Positions 6,029-13,173 of a DNA stretch of 40,181 nucleotides are shown in pieces. The stretch lies in IMG/VR virus record IMGVR_UViG_3300025137_000087, positions 1-40,181 of that record. The stretch is one strand, 5' to 3'. The position numbers and the translations under genes are program-made. Numbering within the stretch: the stretch's first letter is position 1; every line of letters starts with the position of its first letter. This DNA comes from a virus. The notes below the pieces were generated by a model. That model had not been told where the DNA came from. It saw nothing but the letters and a program-made list of their open reading frames with translations, and did no database searches.

Positions 6029-7585
6029 TTAATTACTTCTTTTAAAAGTTATTGTTCCATTTGTCATTAATAAAGTGTTTGCAGCAGAAACTGAATTTTC
6101 CAAAGCACATCTTACAACTTTAACAGGATCTATAATTCCTGACTCTATCATATCACAAAGCCTATACTCCTTAACATCATATCCAAGCTTCTCTGATACC
6201 ATTGGTAAGATTTCTGAATACTCAACACCTGCATTACCTAATATAGTCTTAAATGGTGCTAATATCGCTTCCTTGACTAATCTATACCCTTCTTTTTCTT
6301 CAGATAATATTCTTGAAGCATTTACTAAGGCTGTACCACCTCCTTCAACAACTCCCTCTGCTAAAGCTGCTCTTACTGCGTGTATAGCATCATCAACTCT
6401 ATCGGTCTTCTCTTTTAATTCTGATTCAGTAGAAGCACCAACTTTTACAACAGATACACCACAAGATAATTTAGCAACTCTATCTCCTAAGTATTTCTTC
6501 TCTAAATCACTATGACTATTCTCTATAACTTTATTTAAATCAGTCATTCTTTTGTCAATAGCCTCTGCATTAATCATTTCATCAAAGAATAATATTGTAT
6601 TCTCTTTTGTTACAGTTAAACTACTACAAACTCCTAATAATTGTCTAGGATCGTAACTTGCAATATTATCACCTGTATCAATATCTAACACCATAGCATT
6701 TGTAGCTAATGCAATATCAGATAAGTAATCCATTCTTTTCTCTGCAACAGCAGGTGGAGATATAACAGCAACCTTTAATCCTTGTTTAGCATTAGTGTAT
6801 AAAGTCTTTAATACTTGGTGTTCCATTTCAGAAACTATAAGAAGAGGTTTCTTTTCTTTATTAGTAAACTCTAATACAGGAAGAATATCTTTTATCGATT
6901 GAATATTTCTATTAGATAATAAAACATAAGGATTATCTTTAAACTCAACACATCTTTTTTCTGGAACATTATTAAAAAATTCTATATCATAACCTCTATC
7001 AATAGGCATACCATTAATACTTTCTACATAAGTTGTACTTGTATCAGAGTCTTCATAAGAAACAACACCATTTTTACCTGCTTTTAAGAAAGCTTCTGCT
7101 ATAATTGAACCTAACTCTTCATCGTTGTTAGAAGATATCTTAGCAACGTCTTTAATATACTCATCATCTACTTCAACAGAATTATGTTTTAGGTATTCTA
7201 AAACTTCATCTTTAGCACTTTCGATTTCATTCTTTAAATCAATAGGACTTGCGTTCATACTGATTGCGTGTTGAGATAGTTTAACAAACTCTTGAGTTAA
7301 CACTGCTGTACTTGTTGTTCCATCTCCTGCTTGATTAACTGTCTTGTTACAAGCTTCTTTTACAAACTCTGCACCTAAACTTTCATTAGGGTTATCTAAG
7401 AATATAGCTTTAGCAACACTTACTCCATCTTTAGTAGGATTAGGCTTACCACCTCCATCTTCGATTAACATTGTTCTACCTCTGTACCCCATAGTAGACG
7501 ACACAGCATCACATACTACATTTACACCATTGATTAATGGCTCTTTGGCATCTTTACCAAACTTTACTTCTTTAATTGGATTCAT
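6029..7585 (-). CDS. groEL: Phage GroEL-like chaperonin (Cpn60)
   Basis: A 518-residue group I chaperonin. Near the N-terminus is TKDGVSVAK (residues 51-59), then the ATP-binding loop GDGTTSTAVL (87-96), where Asp88 matches the catalytic Asp87 of E. coli GroEL. Toward the C-terminus are DRVDDAIHAVRAAL, which contains the second ATPase aspartate, and EGVVEGGGTALV. The glycine/methionine-rich tail of bacterial GroEL is missing. The frame can be extended to an ATG at 7612, but the promoter box TATATTTG on the minus strand (7610-7617) covers that codon, so MNPIKEV at 7585 is the likely start. It should form rings that fold phage proteins, together with the GroES-like proteins at 5380 and possibly 21932. 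Confidence 0.93.
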   Translation of the reverse strand: MNPIKEVKFGKDAKEPLINGVNVVCDAVSSTMGYRGRTMLIEDGGGKPNPTKDGVSVAKAIFLDNPNESLGAEFVKEACNKTVNQAGDGTTSTAVLTQEFVKLSQHAISMNASPIDLKNEIESAKDEVLEYLKHNSVEVDDEYIKDVAKISSNNDEELGSIIAEAFLKAGKNGVVSYEDSDTSTTYVESINGMPIDRGYDIEFFNNVPEKRCVEFKDNPYVLLSNRNIQSIKDILPVLEFTNKEKKPLLIVSEMEHQVLKTLYTNAKQGLKVAVISPPAVAEKRMDYLSDIALATNAMVLDIDTGDNIASYDPRQLLGVCSSLTVTKENTILFFDEMINAEAIDKRMTDLNKVIENSHSDLEKKYLGDRVAKLSCGVSVVKVGASTESELKEKTDRVDDAIHAVRAALAEGVVEGGGTALVNASRILSEEKEGYRLVKEAILAPFKTILGNAGVEYSEILPMVSEKLGYDVKEYRLCDMIESGIIDPVKVVRCALENSVSAANTLLMTNGTITFKRSN

Positions 7586-7609
7586 ATAAATTAAATTATT
7601 ATTATAGTA

Positions 7610-7617
7610 CAAATATA
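7610..7617 (-). promoter_or_regulatory. Leftward promoter -7 box for the chaperonin genes
   Basis: Minus-strand TATATTTG lies directly after a leftward terminator (7618-7658) and 24 bases before the preferred groEL start at 7585. It gives the chaperonin genes a transcript of their own, separate from the two basic protein genes upstream. No TTG is at the usual -33 distance. Confidence 0.55.
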
Positions 7618-7658
7618 TACAAAAAAAGAGAAGTAGAACATATATCTACCTCTCTTTT
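7618..7658 (-). terminator. Leftward intrinsic terminator before groEL
   Basis: Plus-strand positions 7624-7637 and 7645-7658 form a 14-pair stem with one G-U pair and a 7-base loop. The A-run at 7621-7627 gives the U-tract on the minus strand. There is no T-run on the plus side. Confidence 0.8.
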
Positions 7659-7682
7659 AGTAACCTCCTTTCTAAGTGGTTT

Positions 7683-8129
7683 TTATCTTCTCTTTCTTAC
7701 TCTTATCTTTTTCTTTTGTTGCTTAGCAAGTTTATTAGGTATAGCATCTCCAGTAGCTGTTCCGTCTCTATTGTAGTTATTTAATTGAGCTTGACCAACT
7801 TCAGTCTTAGATTGAGATCTCATGTTAGCACGTTTCAAGTCCTTCTTTCTTTTATTAACTTTTTTATCCTCTAATTTGTATTTAGGACTTCCTTTAGGAT
7901 TTCTATCTCTAAAAACCTTAGCTTTCCTTAAATTATCTTCTTCTCTAGTATTTTTTTTAGCTACAGCTCTTCCATCTACATTAGACACTCCAGATTTTGG
8001 AGAAAACCCTTTTTCTCTAACTTTCTTAGATCTTCTTAACTGTTCGCTTGAAACTCTGTATGAAGAGTTGTTGCTAGAAGGTTTCTTTCCTTTTTCCTTC
8101 TTTTTCTTATCCTTATCTTTCTCAGTCAT
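7683..8129 (-). CDS. Very basic, probably disordered protein
   Basis: A 148-residue protein dominated by Lys, Arg, Ser and Asn, with a lysine-rich start (KDKDKKKKEKGKK) and a basic tail KKKIRVRKRR. No hydrophobic core is visible, so it is probably disordered and likely binds nucleic acid or acidic protein surfaces. Its tail closely resembles that of the protein at 4218 and the N-terminus of the protein at 16237. It could condense DNA or be a virion cargo protein, by inference from charge alone. It follows the 33-residue basic gene by 3 bases and is followed by a terminator. The long rightward frame at 7822-8253 is a shadow of it. Confidence 0.7.
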   Translation of the reverse strand: MTEKDKDKKKKEKGKKPSSNNSSYRVSSEQLRRSKKVREKGFSPKSGVSNVDGRAVAKKNTREEDNLRKAKVFRDRNPKGSPKYKLEDKKVNKRKKDLKRANMRSQSKTEVGQAQLNNYNRDGTATGDAIPNKLAKQQKKKIRVRKRR

Positions 8130-8132
8130 ATC

Positions 8133-8234
8133 TTACTTCTTTTTTTTCTTTTTAAAAGCTTCTTTTGGTAATACTCCAGAGTTCTTTGAAGTTTTACTAC
8201 TTACTTTACTTTTTTCTTTTACAGTTTTTTTCAT
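8133..8234 (-). CDS. Very small basic peptide, 33 residues
   Basis: Frame of 34 codons from ATG at 8234, giving MKKTVKEKSKVSSKTS and so on, ending in six lysines. It is the first frame after the leftward promoter-like box at 8263-8270, and its stop lies 3 bases before the next start, so it fits as the leader gene of a two-gene unit of basic proteins. The composition matches its neighbour. The function is unknown, and because low-complexity lysine codons in A-rich DNA can stay open by chance, the call is moderate. Confidence 0.5.
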   Translation of the reverse strand: MKKTVKEKSKVSSKTSKNSGVLPKEAFKKKKKK

Positions 8235-8262
8235 TTTATATATAAAAATTTAGATTAATACA

Positions 8263-8295
8263 CAAATATACGACTTTTTATTTTTCGTATCTTTG
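8263..8295. promoter_or_regulatory. Second overlapping divergent promoter pair
   Basis: Minus-strand TATATTTG (8263-8270) serves the leftward basic protein genes. Plus-strand TATCTTTG (8288-8295) starts the long rightward late region. The boxes are 17 bases apart, nearly the same design as at 2951-2980, so firing of one should block the other. Confidence 0.6.
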
Positions 8296-8329
8296 TATTC
8301 GTATTTCAAACTAACTAATAATCAAATAA

Positions 8330-8689
8330 ATGAAGGGTAACGAAAAGAGAGCTAAATATGTTATTTATAAATATGCTATAATATTGGTGTTGTTTATAGA
8401 GTTATTTAGTGCTTTTATGTATTTAGTAGCAGACTACTATACAGTCTTTTTATACTCATTAACAACTCAGATATCATTAGCTATATTAACACTTAGCTTT
8501 ACTAATCTACCTAGAGTAATAATTCCTTGCAAAAGGAAAAAGGTAGCTATGTGTTGTCTAAGCTTTTATTATATATTCAACATACTATGTCTATTTATTA
8601 GACCATTATACGAAACATACATTATATATGTTAGTTTAGTTTTATTGTTGTCAAGCTTATTTATAATAGTAACCACCATAAAAAAATAA
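8330..8689 (+). CDS. Membrane protein with about four helices
   Basis: A 119-residue protein, the first of the rightward late region. Hydrophobic segments are seen at about residues 12-33, 37-60, 71-90 and 95-116, with a basic loop (PCKRKKVAM) between the second and third. It should lie in the cytoplasmic membrane. No family is recognised. It is the first of three adjacent small membrane protein genes, ahead of the fibre genes, so these are the best holin or membrane-docking candidates in the window. The order could also reflect an envelope-modification role. Confidence 0.7.
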   Translation: MKGNEKRAKYVIYKYAIILVLFIELFSAFMYLVADYYTVFLYSLTTQISLAILTLSFTNLPRVIIPCKRKKVAMCCLSFYYIFNILCLFIRPLYETYIIYVSLVLLLSSLFIIVTTIKK

Positions 8690-8690
8690 A

Positions 8691-8912
8691 ATGAAGAAAC
8701 TTAACTTACTTTTTTCCTACAGGATATTAAGAGTATTTGGACTTATAGGAGTCTTAGCGCAAATGTATAAATGGTTTATTGACGATTTAGACTTAACAGC
8801 AAATCAATTGATAGTTACATCTGTATTTGTGACTTTTGTTGTACGACCAAAAATACTAGTAGAAATACTTAGTGCAGTGTTAAATAAATTAAAAAACAGA
8901 AGCGATGCCTAA
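8691..8912 (+). CDS. Small membrane protein, 73 residues
   Basis: It starts 1 base after the previous stop. There are two moderately hydrophobic segments, at about residues 9-26 and 40-58, separated by an acidic loop (IDDLDLT), and a basic C-terminal end (LNKLKNRSDA). This is the size and layout of many class II phage holins, and it lies with two other small membrane genes in the late region, but the lysis endopeptidase is about 7.6 kb away, so the holin reading is only a possibility. It overlaps the next gene by 8 bases. Confidence 0.65.
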   Translation: MKKLNLLFSYRILRVFGLIGVLAQMYKWFIDDLDLTANQLIVTSVFVTFVVRPKILVEILSAVLNKLKNRSDA

Positions 8913-9168
8913 CCGATTATTAAACACAGATTTAACTTGTTATATGACTTATATTTTTGCAGGAGGAATAGGAATGTTCGTTCAAGACTTACTTATTAAA
9001 ATAGTAATAACTACAGTAGCACTTACTTTTGCATCAAGATTTGTACATAGGTACAAGGTTTGGAATGAGAAAAACGAAAATCTTAAAATAAATGAAGCTA
9101 GAAGGTTTCTTAAATTCTTAGCTGATGGTTTTAAAAGAAATTACGAAGAACATTGTGATAATAAGTAA
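8905..9168 (+). CDS. Small membrane-anchored protein, 87 residues
   Basis: Hydrophobic segments are seen at about residues 10-27 (YMTYIFAGGIGMFVQ) and 29-45 (LIKIVITTVALTFAS), followed by a charged, helical C-terminal half (HRYKVWNEKNENL onwards). It is probably a two-helix hairpin in the membrane with a cytoplasmic tail. It overlaps the upstream gene by 8 bases and ends 3 bases before the first fibre gene. It is another holin-type candidate. No family is recognised. Confidence 0.65.
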   Translation: MPNRLLNTDLTCYMTYIFAGGIGMFVQDLLIKIVITTVALTFASRFVHRYKVWNEKNENLKINEARRFLKFLADGFKRNYEEHCDNK

Positions 9169-9171
9169 TAT

Positions 9172-10392
9172 ATGTCTATAAAGATAGAAATAACAGGAGG
9201 TTTCTTGAAAGTAACTAATGAAGATGAGTCTATAGATAGGTTTATTAAAGCGATAACAAACTATCATTTTGACAAGGATATTACTATCTTATTCATAAGA
9301 GAACCTCAAGCTACAAACCAAGTAACACATAAATATCCTATTTCAGATTTAGTAGATTTTGAAGGAAATCCCTTTGCTTCTATTAATGATTTGGAATTTT
9401 TCTTAAATCAAAACTTAGGTATAATAAGTTTAGAGGGAGATAAAGTTATAACTCAACAAGTAGAATCTTATTCTTTCTTTGATGAAGGAACGAAGATAGG
9501 TGCTTTAGCTTATGCAGAAAACTCTGAAGGTACTCAATGGTTGCCTGGAACAATAGGAGGGTCTTATTATCCTCAAGGTTTCTATGTATGGAATGGTTCA
9601 GATTGGATATCTGATAGAAACGCTATAGCAAATCAGTTTAACACATTAATACTAGAAGCAGAATCTAAAGTTGACGAAGCTCCTTTAGGTGATTTATACG
9701 GTAGACAAAACGAAAGTTGGGTGATTATAGAAGGTGGTGATGGTATACAAGGAGAAAAAGGAGAGAAAGGAGAGAAGGGAGAAAAAGGAGAGAAGGGTGA
9801 TACAGGAGACCAAGGTATTCAAGGAGTTACTGGAAATGATGGTGAAGATGGTGCGCAAGGGGAACAAGGTATTCAGGGAGAGCAAGGTATTCAAGGAGAA
9901 AAGGGAGATAAAGGGGATTCAGGTAGTGGAGGAGGAACTTCTATTGACTTCTTTCAAGTGCAAGATAATTCAGGAATTGGTCAAACATTAACAGGTACAT
10001 CTAATTATGTCGATATTAATTCTGATATATGGAGTACAGCTTTTGCAGGTGAAGGTTTTTCTTGGGATGGAATAGAGTTAACTATTACTAATGACTCAGA
10101 TGTTATTGAGTTTAATGTTAGTATTCAAGGAATTACAACGCTAAATAATAGGGTGGAGCTTGGTGTTAGATTGATGGAGGATAACGGAAGTGGATATAAT
10201 ACATTAACAACAGTAACTCAATACGCATTAAGAAATAATACTCAAGATGAAGGTAATGTCACTTTAGTTAGTTTCTATACATTTAATGTTATTGCAGGTA
10301 CAAAATACAAGATACAAACAAGTAAAGCAGGGTCTAATTGTGAAATAGGAACACAAGGTGGTACTTATTTTAACGCTAAAAGATTTTCTTAA
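9172..10392 (+). CDS. Collagen-like receptor-binding or head-fibre protein
   Basis: A 406-residue protein in three parts. Residues 1-90 are an adapter shared with the proteins at 10415 and 12340 (motifs GGFLKVT, RFIKAIT, EPQA, VTHKY and GNPF). A middle part is followed by a collagen-like run of about 20 Gly-x-y triplets at roughly residues 191-252, mostly GEK and GIQ triplets. The last 150 residues look like a beta-sandwich head similar in layout to C1q/TNF-type trimeric tips. It is probably a trimeric fibre attached to the virion by its N-terminus, with a rigid collagen stalk and a receptor-binding tip. The repeat DNA is a purine-rich tandem array that could vary in length. Confidence 0.8.
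   Translation: MSIKIEITGGFLKVTNEDESIDRFIKAITNYHFDKDITILFIREPQATNQVTHKYPISDLVDFEGNPFASINDLEFFLNQNLGIISLEGDKVITQQVESYSFFDEGTKIGALAYAENSEGTQWLPGTIGGSYYPQGFYVWNGSDWISDRNAIANQFNTLILEAESKVDEAPLGDLYGRQNESWVIIEGGDGIQGEKGEKGEKGEKGEKGDTGDQGIQGVTGNDGEDGAQGEQGIQGEQGIQGEKGDKGDSGSGGGTSIDFFQVQDNSGIGQTLTGTSNYVDINSDIWSTAFAGEGFSWDGIELTITNDSDVIEFNVSIQGITTLNNRVELGVRLMEDNGSGYNTLTTVTQYALRNNTQDEGNVTLVSFYTFNVIAGTKYKIQTSKAGSNCEIGTQGGTYFNAKRFS
9746..9935 (+). repeat. Collagen-type Gly-x-y coding repeat
   Basis: Nine-base GGAGAAAAA/GGAGAGAAG-like units around 9748-9800 and CAAGGTATTCAAGGA-like units around 9811-9900 encode Gly-x-y triplets. The near-identical purine-rich units would allow slippage in steps that keep the frame. 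Confidence 0.75.
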
Positions 10393-10414
10393 TTGTGATA
10401 AAAAATAAAAAAAT

Positions 10415-12340
10415 ATGATTGTAAAACTTCAGTTAAGAGGTGGTTTTCTTATAGCAGAGAAAGACAATGGAAACACAGATAGATACATAAGAGCTATAAC
10501 TAACTTTACTTTTAATAACGATAGAACAATATTAAATCTACTAGAACCTCAAGGTACATTAAACGTAACACATAGTTACAATGTCTCGGATATAGTAGAT
10601 GAAGACGGAAATCCTTTTGAAGATGGCGTTAATGGTATTGAAGATTTCTTAGATACCTCTTTAGGTGTATTAGCATCTGGCAGTGACAATGGAGGAGGTG
10701 AAATAGAAAACCTCGATGAATTATTTGTTGCTGAAAAAGATAGTAATGGAAATATAATAAAGACTCGTTCTTTATATGATTTAAGAGTGCCTTCAGAATC
10801 TATAGAAATAGGTGATTCTATAAAGATGTCAGACTTAGCTCAATCTATTGGTTACTCTACAAAGTATGATGGTAAGCAATACTTAATTGTTGGTTATGAG
10901 TTTAATGAAAATGGAAGTGAACGACCAATAGTAAGAAAACTTTCAGAACCTAGTAGTTTTACATTACAGCCTGTAAGTTCATCAACTAGGGTTTTCTCTG
11001 AAGAAGCTTCTTTCAATATATTGTCTCAACAAGATGTAATAGGTGAGCTATACAATTTAAAGATATACTCAGATAGCGATATTAGACTTAGGGTTTATAG
11101 ACTTGCTGAAAATGGTGGAGAGAAAACACTATTAGTAGATGAAGTAATAAAGCAAAGTCTTTTAGATATACAAGGAAGCCCATTAGTACTTAGTCCTGTT
11201 GTTGATTTTGAGACAAATAAAGTTTACGAATTGAACTTTACTTCAGATACTGATATGACCATAAAAGGTGTTGAATTTGAAGGAAGCATATACACTTCTT
11301 TTGGAGTAGGAGTAATGAATGAATTAACATTTGTTCCATTTGTAGAAAGAACAAAGGGTTGGGAGTATGAAAAGAAAGAAGTTGCTTATTCAGATGATTT
11401 GCAAAATGATTTTGGAGATTTAAACTCATTTGAGAAAGCAGATTTATCTTTACCTAGCCAACCTGTTTATGGTATAAGTATAAAGGTAAAAGCTAAAGGT
11501 AATTTACTAAATGGTCAACCTGTTATATGGAATTATAGTGATAATCATGCTTACGCAATTACAGCAGGAGCTTTGCCTAATCAAAATGAAGTTATAGGTA
11601 TTTGTTTGGAAGATATTGCAGATGGAGATATAGGAAGGGTGTTAGAGTATGGTTTTTGTACAGCAAGAAGAATATCTGTTCCAATAGAAGACGCTGAAGA
11701 AGTATTATTAAATAGTAATACAAACGGAACAATAAGATCTTTAACCAACAACACTACATTTATGGATAGTGGTGGTGCTGAAAACAATTATAGTGATGAT
11801 GAAAACTACTCTATAACATTTGATGCAGGGGTAGGTAAAAAAGTAAATATAACAATAAATGAATTTAACTTTGAGATAACATCTTTCTCTATGTATGACA
11901 GAATGGGGTTGCAAGTATCTGATGATGGTATAAATTACAGTAATGTAAATATATCATGGATGTTGCAAAGTGAAGATGATACACCTCCTTATGATAGAGA
12001 AATAGCTTCTGAATCTAATGGATATGTTTTTCCTCAAAATAGCGATAGCTTGGCAGGTGAAGTTATAAACACGAATAACAGGTATGCTAGATTTTATTTC
12101 AAAAGCGATACTGTTACTACAGATACAGGTTGGGATTTAACTATAAAACCAGATACACCTTATGACTTAGAAGATAAGCCAATACCTGCAGGTTCTAGTT
12201 TGTTTTTAGATAACAACTATCCTAGTACATATCTTAACGAAATAAGCAACAGTAATATATTATATGGTTTTGCTGTTAGTGAAGACACTAGTAACGATTC
12301 AGTTTTGATGAGAATTTATAAACCTAAACCTTCAGTGTAA
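10415..12340 (+). CDS. Virion fibre or appendage protein with shared adapter
   Basis: A 641-residue protein. Residues 1-90 repeat the adapter of its neighbours (GGFLIAE, RYIRAIT, EPQGT, VTHSY, GNPF). The rest is rich in Ser, Asp and aromatic residues and reads as several beta-rich modules: one with an arm-like start (SEEASFNILSQQDVIGELYN), one around residues 330-420, and one around 450-560 (DENYSITFDAGVGKKVNITI) that resembles a carbohydrate-binding or discoidin-like sandwich. The last part may be a short stalk. It is most likely a receptor-binding fibre. Its stop overlaps the next start by one base. Module boundaries are estimates. Confidence 0.7.
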   Translation: MIVKLQLRGGFLIAEKDNGNTDRYIRAITNFTFNNDRTILNLLEPQGTLNVTHSYNVSDIVDEDGNPFEDGVNGIEDFLDTSLGVLASGSDNGGGEIENLDELFVAEKDSNGNIIKTRSLYDLRVPSESIEIGDSIKMSDLAQSIGYSTKYDGKQYLIVGYEFNENGSERPIVRKLSEPSSFTLQPVSSSTRVFSEEASFNILSQQDVIGELYNLKIYSDSDIRLRVYRLAENGGEKTLLVDEVIKQSLLDIQGSPLVLSPVVDFETNKVYELNFTSDTDMTIKGVEFEGSIYTSFGVGVMNELTFVPFVERTKGWEYEKKEVAYSDDLQNDFGDLNSFEKADLSLPSQPVYGISIKVKAKGNLLNGQPVIWNYSDNHAYAITAGALPNQNEVIGICLEDIADGDIGRVLEYGFCTARRISVPIEDAEEVLLNSNTNGTIRSLTNNTTFMDSGGAENNYSDDENYSITFDAGVGKKVNITINEFNFEITSFSMYDRMGLQVSDDGINYSNVNISWMLQSEDDTPPYDREIASESNGYVFPQNSDSLAGEVINTNNRYARFYFKSDTVTTDTGWDLTIKPDTPYDLEDKPIPAGSSLFLDNNYPSTYLNEISNSNILYGFAVSEDTSNDSVLMRIYKPKPSV

Positions 12341-13149
12341 TGAGTGTAAAATTAGAAATAACAGGTGGGTTTTTAAAGGTCACAGAAGACAACAAACCCC
12401 CAAAGAGATTTATAAGAGCTATAACTACTTATGAGTTTCTTAGAAATAGAACAGTCTTAGGATTGAAAGAACCTCAAGGATCTAACCAAGTAACACATAA
12501 ATATAGTGTTCCTGATATAGTAAATGAAAATGGAAATCCTTTTTCAGATACAGATGCGCTTGATTCTTTCTTATATGAGAATTTAGGTTCTTTTAGTATA
12601 ATAGGAGATTCATCTACTTTAACAACATCAAGAATATACTATCCAAATGTAGTGTACGATGTAAACAGAGAGAGCGATGGTTTTATTGTAGATATGGGGT
12701 ATAATGGAGATTGGGGTGTTGCACTTCCTCCTTTAGTTAATGTAGACGAAGGTTTTAGAATAACTTTTATACATAACAAGAATCAAACAGATAAAGGTTC
12801 TATTGTTCCTTATCCTAATGATAAAATCAATGACGAGAGCGTTCACTATGTCTATGGTAATGGATATATCGCTTTAGAGAGAATAAACAACGAATGGGTA
12901 ATAATTAATAAATCATTATTCTCAAATTACCACTTAGAAGGAGTAACAAAAAGATACGACTTTGAAAACGAGACAGAAGTATTAGTTCAACATAATCTCG
13001 GATATGTACCTTTAATTGAGGTATGGATAGAAGATGAAGAAGGAGGTTATAGTAGAGCTAGTTTAGACATACAACATGATTGGAATACTATGAACTCATT
13101 TAATGTTTGCATAGGAAGCTCTCAATCAGGTAAAATAATCTATTTGTAA
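12340..13149 (+). CDS. Virion fibre protein with shared adapter, short form
   Basis: A 269-residue protein with the same N-terminal adapter (GGFLKVTED, RFIRAIT, EPQGS, VTHKY, GNPF at residues 8-70). A beta-rich middle and a C-terminal module (VLVQHNLGYVPLIEVWIEDE at about 212-231) follow. This last module resembles the C-terminal end of the 853-residue fibre downstream (INHGLGSKKLILSLWLNDEE), a feature often seen at fibre tips. It may be an alternative receptor-binding tip or a cap. It is coupled to the preceding gene by an overlap of one base (TAATG). Confidence 0.7.
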   Translation: MSVKLEITGGFLKVTEDNKPPKRFIRAITTYEFLRNRTVLGLKEPQGSNQVTHKYSVPDIVNENGNPFSDTDALDSFLYENLGSFSIIGDSSTLTTSRIYYPNVVYDVNRESDGFIVDMGYNGDWGVALPPLVNVDEGFRITFIHNKNQTDKGSIVPYPNDKINDESVHYVYGNGYIALERINNEWVIINKSLFSNYHLEGVTKRYDFENETEVLVQHNLGYVPLIEVWIEDEEGGYSRASLDIQHDWNTMNSFNVCIGSSQSGKIIYL

Positions 13150-13173
13150 CCAATTTTTTTTATATATATAATT

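Noticed and set aside
6075-6515. Rightward frame of 146 codons inside groEL
   Set aside because: Antisense to the well-supported GroEL coding sequence; the open frame follows from its codon pattern.
7586-7612. GroEL start at the upstream ATG (7612)
   Set aside because: The extra nine residues are Asn/Tyr-rich and unlike any GroEL start, and the codon lies inside the promoter -7 box.
7822-8253. Rightward hydrophobic frame of 143 codons
   Set aside because: Antisense to lysine codons of the basic proteins (AAA read as TTT), which creates artificial Phe/Leu-rich proteins; it would also cross the divergent promoter pair.
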